Positions 59,903-64,000 of a stretch of 64,000 nucleotides of DNA are shown here, piece by piece. The stretch is taken from contig QNUV01000041.1 in the NCBI GenBank assembly GCA_003339645.1, positions 620,001 through 684,000 of the forward strand. Direction: 5' to 3'. Under the pieces are notes generated by a model. It saw only the letters and a program-made list of their open reading frames with translations, was not told the DNA's origin and did not search any database. The DNA comes from Microbacterium arborescens (GTDB taxonomy: Bacteria > Actinomycetota > Actinomycetes > Actinomycetales > Microbacteriaceae). Within the stretch, counting starts at the first letter, position 1. The number at the start of each line of letters is the position of its first letter. The position numbers and the translations under genes were made by a program.

Positions 59903-60844
59903 ATGAGCGATCCGTCTCCCAGTGCCGTGCTCCGCGGAGCCCTCGATCTGTCGTCGCTGCGTCATCGTCCCGCGGCGCCTGCTCCGGCCGGCGCCGCCGC
60001 CGAGCAGCCGGCGGGCGGCGGTTCGCGTCTGATCTTCGACGTGACCGACCAGACGTTCGGCGAAGTCCTGGAGCTCTCGCGGACCGTCCCGGTCGTCGTC
60101 GATCTCTGGGCGGAGTGGTGTGGGCCGTGCAAGCAGCTGAGCCCGGTCCTCGAGAAGGTCGTCACGGAGCTCGCCGGCCGGGTGGTCCTGGCGAAGGTGG
60201 ACGTCGACGCGAACCCGCAGCTGGCGCAGGGGTTCCGGGCGCAGTCCATTCCCATGGTCGTCGCGCTCGTCGCCGGCCAGCCCGTGCCGCTGTTCACCGG
60301 CGCCGTTCCCGAGCAGCAGGTACGCGAAGTGTTCGCGCAGCTGCTGCAGCTCGCCGCCCAGCACGGTGTGACCGGCACCGTTCCGGCGGACGAGGGAACG
60401 GAGCCGGCTGAAGAGAACGCCGAGGCCCCGCTGCCCCCGCTGCACGCCGAGGCCTATGCCGCGATCGAGGCCGGCGACTACCCGCGCGCCATCAGCGCCT
60501 ACGAGCGCGCGCTCGCGGAGAACCCCCGCGATGCCGACGCTCAGGCCGGGCTCGGGCAGGTGAAGCTGCTCGATCGCGTGCAGGGGCTCGATCTCGGAGA
60601 GGCGCGCGCCGCCGCGGCATCCGCTCCGCTGGACGTCGAGGCGCAGCTTCGCGTCGCCGACCTCGACGTTGCCGGCGGGCACGTCGATGATGCCTTCGGG
60701 CGACTGCTCGATCTGTTCGCAGCGGTCGACGGTGAGGCTCGGGCGACGGTGCGCGATCGGCTTCTCGAGCTTTTCGGGCTCGTGGGAGACGGCGACCCGC
60801 GCGTTCTCGCCGCGCGTCGCCGCCTGACATCGTTGATGTTCTGA
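59903..60844 (+). CDS. Thioredoxin-domain protein with TPR-like C-terminus (CnoX/YbbN-like)
   Basis: A 313-residue soluble protein. A Pro/Ala N-terminal extension (1-40) precedes a thioredoxin domain (about 43-150) with the active site WCGPCK (C73, C76) and the cis-proline SIPMV. From about 180, helical repeats resemble tetratricopeptide units (YAAIEAGDYPRAISAYERALAENP). The order matches CnoX/YbbN, a redox-linked chaperone co-factor in E. coli; the E. coli protein has altered cysteines, whereas both are kept here. It follows the membrane protein directly. Confidence 0.88.
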   Translation: MSDPSPSAVLRGALDLSSLRHRPAAPAPAGAAAEQPAGGGSRLIFDVTDQTFGEVLELSRTVPVVVDLWAEWCGPCKQLSPVLEKVVTELAGRVVLAKVDVDANPQLAQGFRAQSIPMVVALVAGQPVPLFTGAVPEQQVREVFAQLLQLAAQHGVTGTVPADEGTEPAEENAEAPLPPLHAEAYAAIEAGDYPRAISAYERALAENPRDADAQAGLGQVKLLDRVQGLDLGEARAAAASAPLDVEAQLRVADLDVAGGHVDDAFGRLLDLFAAVDGEARATVRDRLLELFGLVGDGDPRVLAARRRLTSLMF

Positions 60845-60855
60845 CGCCGACGACA

Positions 60856-60896
60856 CGGGCCCGGGGCCGTCACCATCGTGACATGCCCCGGGCCCG
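60856..60896. terminator. Terminator between convergent trx-TPR and glgB genes
   Basis: CGGGCCCGGGG (60856-60866) pairs with CCCCGGGCCCG (60886-60896), and the loop contains a second GTCAC/GTGAC stem (60869-60882). It is symmetrical enough to work for both converging genes. Confidence 0.8.
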
Positions 60897-60907
60897 CCGC
60901 GTTGGTG

Positions 60908-63067
60908 TCAGCTCTCCGAGACTGCGGGCACCTCTTCGGAGGCGTGGTGCAGCCACAGCACACCGAGTGGCGGAATGACCATCGTCGCCCGTCCGTCGGA
61001 CGCGTGCACGGTTCCGAAGTTGCCGACACCCGAGCCGCCGTACTCCTCGGCGTCGCTGTTGAGGACCTCGCGCCACGCGCCGTCCGCGGGCAGCTCGAGC
61101 GTGTAGTCGTGCAGCGGGACTCCCGAGAAGTTGCAGATCACGGCCACGGTGTTCCCGTGGTGGTCGCGGCGCGCGAACGCCATGACGTTGGGGTTCCAGT
61201 TCGGCGCACCCAGGCGAGAGAAGGCCTCGCCGTCCGAATCGCGTGACCACAGGGCCGACTGCTCGCGGTAGGTGCGGTTCATGTCCGCGACGAACGCGTG
61301 CAGGCCGCGATGGGCCGGCTGGTCGAGCATCCACCAGTCGAGCTCGCGCGACTCGGACCATTCCGACATCTGCCCGAACTCCTGCCCCATGAACAGCAGC
61401 TGCTTTCCCGGGTGGCCCCACATGTACGCCAGGTAGGCGCGCATGTTGGCGAGCTTCTGCCAGTGATCGCCGGGCATGCGCGTGAACAGGCTGCCCTTCC
61501 CGTGCACGACCTCGTCGTGGCTGATCGGCAGGACGAAGTTCTCGCTGAAGGCGTAGACGAACGAGAACGACAGCTCGCCCTCGTGGTGCCCGCGATACAT
61601 CGGGTCCCGCTTGATGTACTGGAGCGAGTCGTTCATCCAGCCCATGTTCCACTTGAACCCGAAGCCGAGGCCGCCCCACTGGGTGGGAGCAGTCACGCCC
61701 GGGAAGCTCGTGGATTCCTCGGCGATCATAGCGATGCCGGGATAGCGCTTGTAGGCCGTCGCATTGACCTCTTGGAGGAACGAGATCGCCTCGAGGTTCT
61801 CGCGCCCGCCGTGGACGTTCGGCTCCCACTGGCCCTCCTCGCGCGAGTAGTCGAGGTAGAGCATGGAGGCGACCGCATCGACCCGGAGGCCGTCGACGTG
61901 GAACTCCTCGAACCAGTAGAGCGCGTTCGCGACCAGGAAGTTCCGCACCTCGTTGCGGCCGTAGTCGAAGATCAGCGTTCCCCAGTCGCGGTGCTCGCCG
62001 CGGCGCGGATCCGGGTGCTCGTAGAGCGGCTGGCCGTCGAAGCGCGCGAGGGCGAAGGCGTCCTTCGGGAAGTGGCCCGGGACCCAGTCCATGATGACGC
62101 CGATGTCCGCCTGGTGCAGCCGGTCGATGAGGTAGCGCAGGTCGTCCGGCGACCCGAAGCGGCTGGTCGGGGAGTAGTAACCCGAGACCTGGTACCCCCA
62201 CGAGCCGCCGAACGGATGCTCGGCCAGCGGGAGGAACTCGACATGGGTGAAGCCCTGCGCGCGGACGTAGTCGATGAGCTGATCGGCCGCCTCGCGGTAG
62301 CCGAGGCCGGACCGCCAGGAGCCGAGGTGCACCTCGTAGACGGACATCGGCTGCGAGATGGGCGTCGAGGTGCCGCGGCGCTCAAGCCACGCGGCATCCT
62401 CCCACTCGTATGCGCTCTCAGCGACGATCGAGGCCGTTGCGGGAGGGACCTCCGACTGCCGCGCCATCGGGTCGGCCTTGTCGATCCACGCGCCGTCATC
62501 GGTCAGGATCTGGAACTTGTAGACCGTGCCGGCCGGCAGTCCCGGAACGAAGAGCTCCCAGACGCCGGAGTCTCCCATCGATCGCAGCGCGTGGCCCTGG
62601 CCGTCCCAGCCGTTGAAGTCTCCGATCACGCGGACTGCGCGTGCGTTGGGCGCCCAGACCGTGAACGAGACGCCGGGGACGCCGTTGTGCAGACGCACAT
62701 GGGCGCCGAGCACTCGCCACAGCTCCTCGTGACGGCCCTCGCGGATGAGGTGCAGATCGAGCTCGCCGATAGTCGGGAGGTGACGGTACGGGTCGTCGGC
62801 CACCCACGCCGGCGCGTCGTCGTAGGTCGCGACCACGCGATAGGCCTCGGGGCGTGCGTCGAGGGCCGCCTCCCACACTCCGCCGCGGAGGTGGCGGAAC
62901 GACGCCTCCGGCTGATTCGCGAACACGGCCGTGACCGTGCGCGCAAGGGGACGCCGGACGCGGATCACCCAGCCGTCGGCCGCCTGATGGGCGCCGAGGA
63001 CATCGTGCGGCGCGTGGTACGAGCCGGTGGCGACCGAGTCGAGGACGTGGTCTGCGGGGGCGTTCAT
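60908..63067 (-). CDS. glgB: 1,4-alpha-glucan branching enzyme
   Basis: A 719-residue GH13 enzyme that makes alpha-1,6 branches in glycogen. An N-terminal carbohydrate-binding-like domain occupies about 1-110, followed by a CBM48 (VSFTVWAPNARAVRVIGDFNGWDG) near 133-155. Catalytic residues fit the family: D397 in GLRVDAVASM, E450/E451 in AEEST, and D in ISHDEVVHGK. ATG at 63067 overlaps the glgE stop by four bases. It belongs to the GlgE pathway operon. Confidence 0.96.
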   Translation of the reverse strand: MNAPADHVLDSVATGSYHAPHDVLGAHQAADGWVIRVRRPLARTVTAVFANQPEASFRHLRGGVWEAALDARPEAYRVVATYDDAPAWVADDPYRHLPTIGELDLHLIREGRHEELWRVLGAHVRLHNGVPGVSFTVWAPNARAVRVIGDFNGWDGQGHALRSMGDSGVWELFVPGLPAGTVYKFQILTDDGAWIDKADPMARQSEVPPATASIVAESAYEWEDAAWLERRGTSTPISQPMSVYEVHLGSWRSGLGYREAADQLIDYVRAQGFTHVEFLPLAEHPFGGSWGYQVSGYYSPTSRFGSPDDLRYLIDRLHQADIGVIMDWVPGHFPKDAFALARFDGQPLYEHPDPRRGEHRDWGTLIFDYGRNEVRNFLVANALYWFEEFHVDGLRVDAVASMLYLDYSREEGQWEPNVHGGRENLEAISFLQEVNATAYKRYPGIAMIAEESTSFPGVTAPTQWGGLGFGFKWNMGWMNDSLQYIKRDPMYRGHHEGELSFSFVYAFSENFVLPISHDEVVHGKGSLFTRMPGDHWQKLANMRAYLAYMWGHPGKQLLFMGQEFGQMSEWSESRELDWWMLDQPAHRGLHAFVADMNRTYREQSALWSRDSDGEAFSRLGAPNWNPNVMAFARRDHHGNTVAVICNFSGVPLHDYTLELPADGAWREVLNSDAEEYGGSGVGNFGTVHASDGRATMVIPPLGVLWLHHASEEVPAVSES

Positions 63068-64000
63068 CGGCGTTCCTTCACGTGGAGGATGTGCACGGGT
63101 TCGACGAAGGCGTCGAGGCGCACATAGTTGTGGTCGTTCCAGGTCCAGACGGATCCGGTGAGCAGGTCTTCCACCTCGTACTCATCGCCCGGCGCGACGC
63201 CCCAGACCGAGGTGTCGAGATGCACGGTCGTCTCGCGCGCGGAGTGAGGATCGACGTTGACGACGACCAGGATCGTGTCGGCCGCACCGTCGGCCGTCAG
63301 CGCGGCGGGCAGGTGCTTCGAGAAGACCACCATGGCGTCGTCGTCGGACCAGTGGAACGAGAGGTTTCGCAGCTGCCGTAGTGCAGGATGGGCCCGGCGG
63401 ATCTCGTTCAGGCGGGTGAGGAACGGCGCGAGCGATTCGCCGCGCGCTTCGGCATCCGCCCAGTCGCGGAACTTGTACTCGTACTTCTCGTTGTCGATGT
63501 TCTCTTCCGAGCCGGGCCGGGCGACGTTCTCGACGAGTTCGTATCCCGCGTACACCCCGTACGAGGCGCCGGCGGTCGCGGCGATGGCGGCGCGGATCTT
63601 GTAGGCGGGGCGTCCGCCGTACTGCAGGTACTCCGTGAGGATGTCGGGGGTGTTCACGAAGAGGTTCGGGCGCATGAAGTCCGCCGTGTCGTGAGCCACG
63701 GAGGTGAGGAACTCCTCGAGCTCCTCCTTGGTGTTCCGCCAGGTGAAGTACGAGTAGCTCTGCTGGAATCCGGCCATCGCGAGGCCCTGCATGGGAGCGG
63801 GGCGGGTGAACGCCTCCGCGAGGAAGACGACCCCGGGGGTCTCGTCTGCGATGGTCGCGATGAGCCACTCCCAGAACTGCAGCGGCTTGGTGTGCGGGTT
63901 GTCGACGCGGAAGATCCGAACGCCCTGGGCGATCCAGTGCCGGACGACGCGCAGGACCTCGGCGCGGATGCCCGCGGGGTCGTTGTCGAAGTTGACCGGG
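63064..64000 (-). CDS. glgE: Alpha-1,4-glucan:maltose-1-phosphate maltosyltransferase (N-terminus beyond window)
   Basis: The C-terminal 311 residues or so of a GH13 family enzyme that extends alpha-glucan with maltose from maltose 1-phosphate. The visible start contains FRVDNPHTKPLQFWEWL and VVFLAEAFTRPAPM, with the catalytic Asp/Glu region, and the later ENIDNEKYEYKFRDW and VNVDPHSARETTVHLD stretches are typical of GlgE. It is translationally coupled to glgB by ATGA. The N-terminus lies right of base 64000. Confidence 0.93.
   Translation of the reverse strand, partial: PVNFDNDPAGIRAEVLRVVRHWIAQGVRIFRVDNPHTKPLQFWEWLIATIADETPGVVFLAEAFTRPAPMQGLAMAGFQQSYSYFTWRNTKEELEEFLTSVAHDTADFMRPNLFVNTPDILTEYLQYGGRPAYKIRAAIAATAGASYGVYAGYELVENVARPGSEENIDNEKYEYKFRDWADAEARGESLAPFLTRLNEIRRAHPALRQLRNLSFHWSDDDAMVVFSKHLPAALTADGAADTILVVVNVDPHSARETTVHLDTSVWGVAPGDEYEVEDLLTGSVWTWNDHNYVRLDAFVEPVHILHVKERR

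Noticed and set aside
61298-63127. 609-codon + frame opposite glgB
   Set aside because: glgB has all catalytic motifs; this frame is a composition shadow.
1-64000. CRISPR arrays, insertion sequences or prophage
   Set aside because: No regularly spaced repeats, transposase motifs or structural phage genes are visible, and all intergenic gaps are under 300 bases.

Overview
The window is strongly G+C-rich, and nearly every gene has its closest familiar relatives in Actinobacteria: MutM, the DUF3515/DUF3060/DUF2469/DUF4349 families, zinc-free L32, GlgE, DivIVA-repeat proteins and MSMEG_6728-type proteins. Gene order (smc-ftsY, ffh, rpsP-KH-rimM-trmD, rplS-lepB-rnhB-DUF2469-yraN-comM-dprA-xerC, M23-rpsB-tsf-pyrH-frr-cdsA) and the many promoters sitting 6-8 bases before a start codon point to Microbacteriaceae, most likely Microbacterium or a close relative. 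It reads as an ordinary housekeeping chromosome segment. I saw no insertion sequence, prophage, CRISPR array or rRNA. One tRNA (Glu, CTC anticodon) is present.

Layout. 1-4.1 kb is the most accessory-looking part: a cut-off SDR protein with a built-in four-cysteine zinc ribbon, a DUF262 (GmrSD-like) protein whose HNH half looks degenerate, and a putative Fe(II)/2-oxoglutarate oxygenase behind an iron-box-like palindrome. 4.2-8.3 kb is a complete fructose PTS operon (DeoR regulator, fruK, EIIABC, HPr). 8.3-12.1 kb holds an MBL hydrolase, tRNA-Glu, an ECF sigma factor with a DUF4349 membrane partner, and TerC. 12.1-20.2 kb carries leuCD behind a probable leucine leader peptide, then murA, an acyltransferase, gpsA, ddl, a DUF3515 lipoprotein and thiL. 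20.2-26.6 kb has rsmD, a second acyltransferase, recG, coaD, DUF177, rpmF, rnc and mutM.

26.5-28.2 kb is a small leftward operon: a 37-codon ORF with a strong ribosome binding site, an 83-residue unknown protein and a double GNAT acetyltransferase. 28.3-38.8 kb carries smc, ftsY, two small conserved genes, lipA/lipB, a TetR regulator with a clear candidate operator, ffh and a GCS2 ligase. 38.9-49.5 kb is translation, secretion and DNA processing, with structured leaders before rpsP and rplS. 49.5-54.6 kb is an inactive-looking M23 protein followed by rpsB-tsf-pyrH-frr-cdsA. 54.6-60.8 kb holds envelope proteins, an AI-2E transporter, a large membrane protein with an internal lipoprotein-like start, and a thioredoxin-TPR protein. 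The window ends inside a glgE-glgB operon for the GlgE alpha-glucan pathway.

The points most worth a second look are the leuC leader peptide with its hairpin, the mutually exclusive pairings in the rplS leader, the small-ORF operon at 26.5-28.2 kb, the degenerate DUF262/DUF1524 and M23 proteins, the iron-box-like site before the oxygenase gene, and the recurring GGATGC/GCATCC word in genes and terminators.
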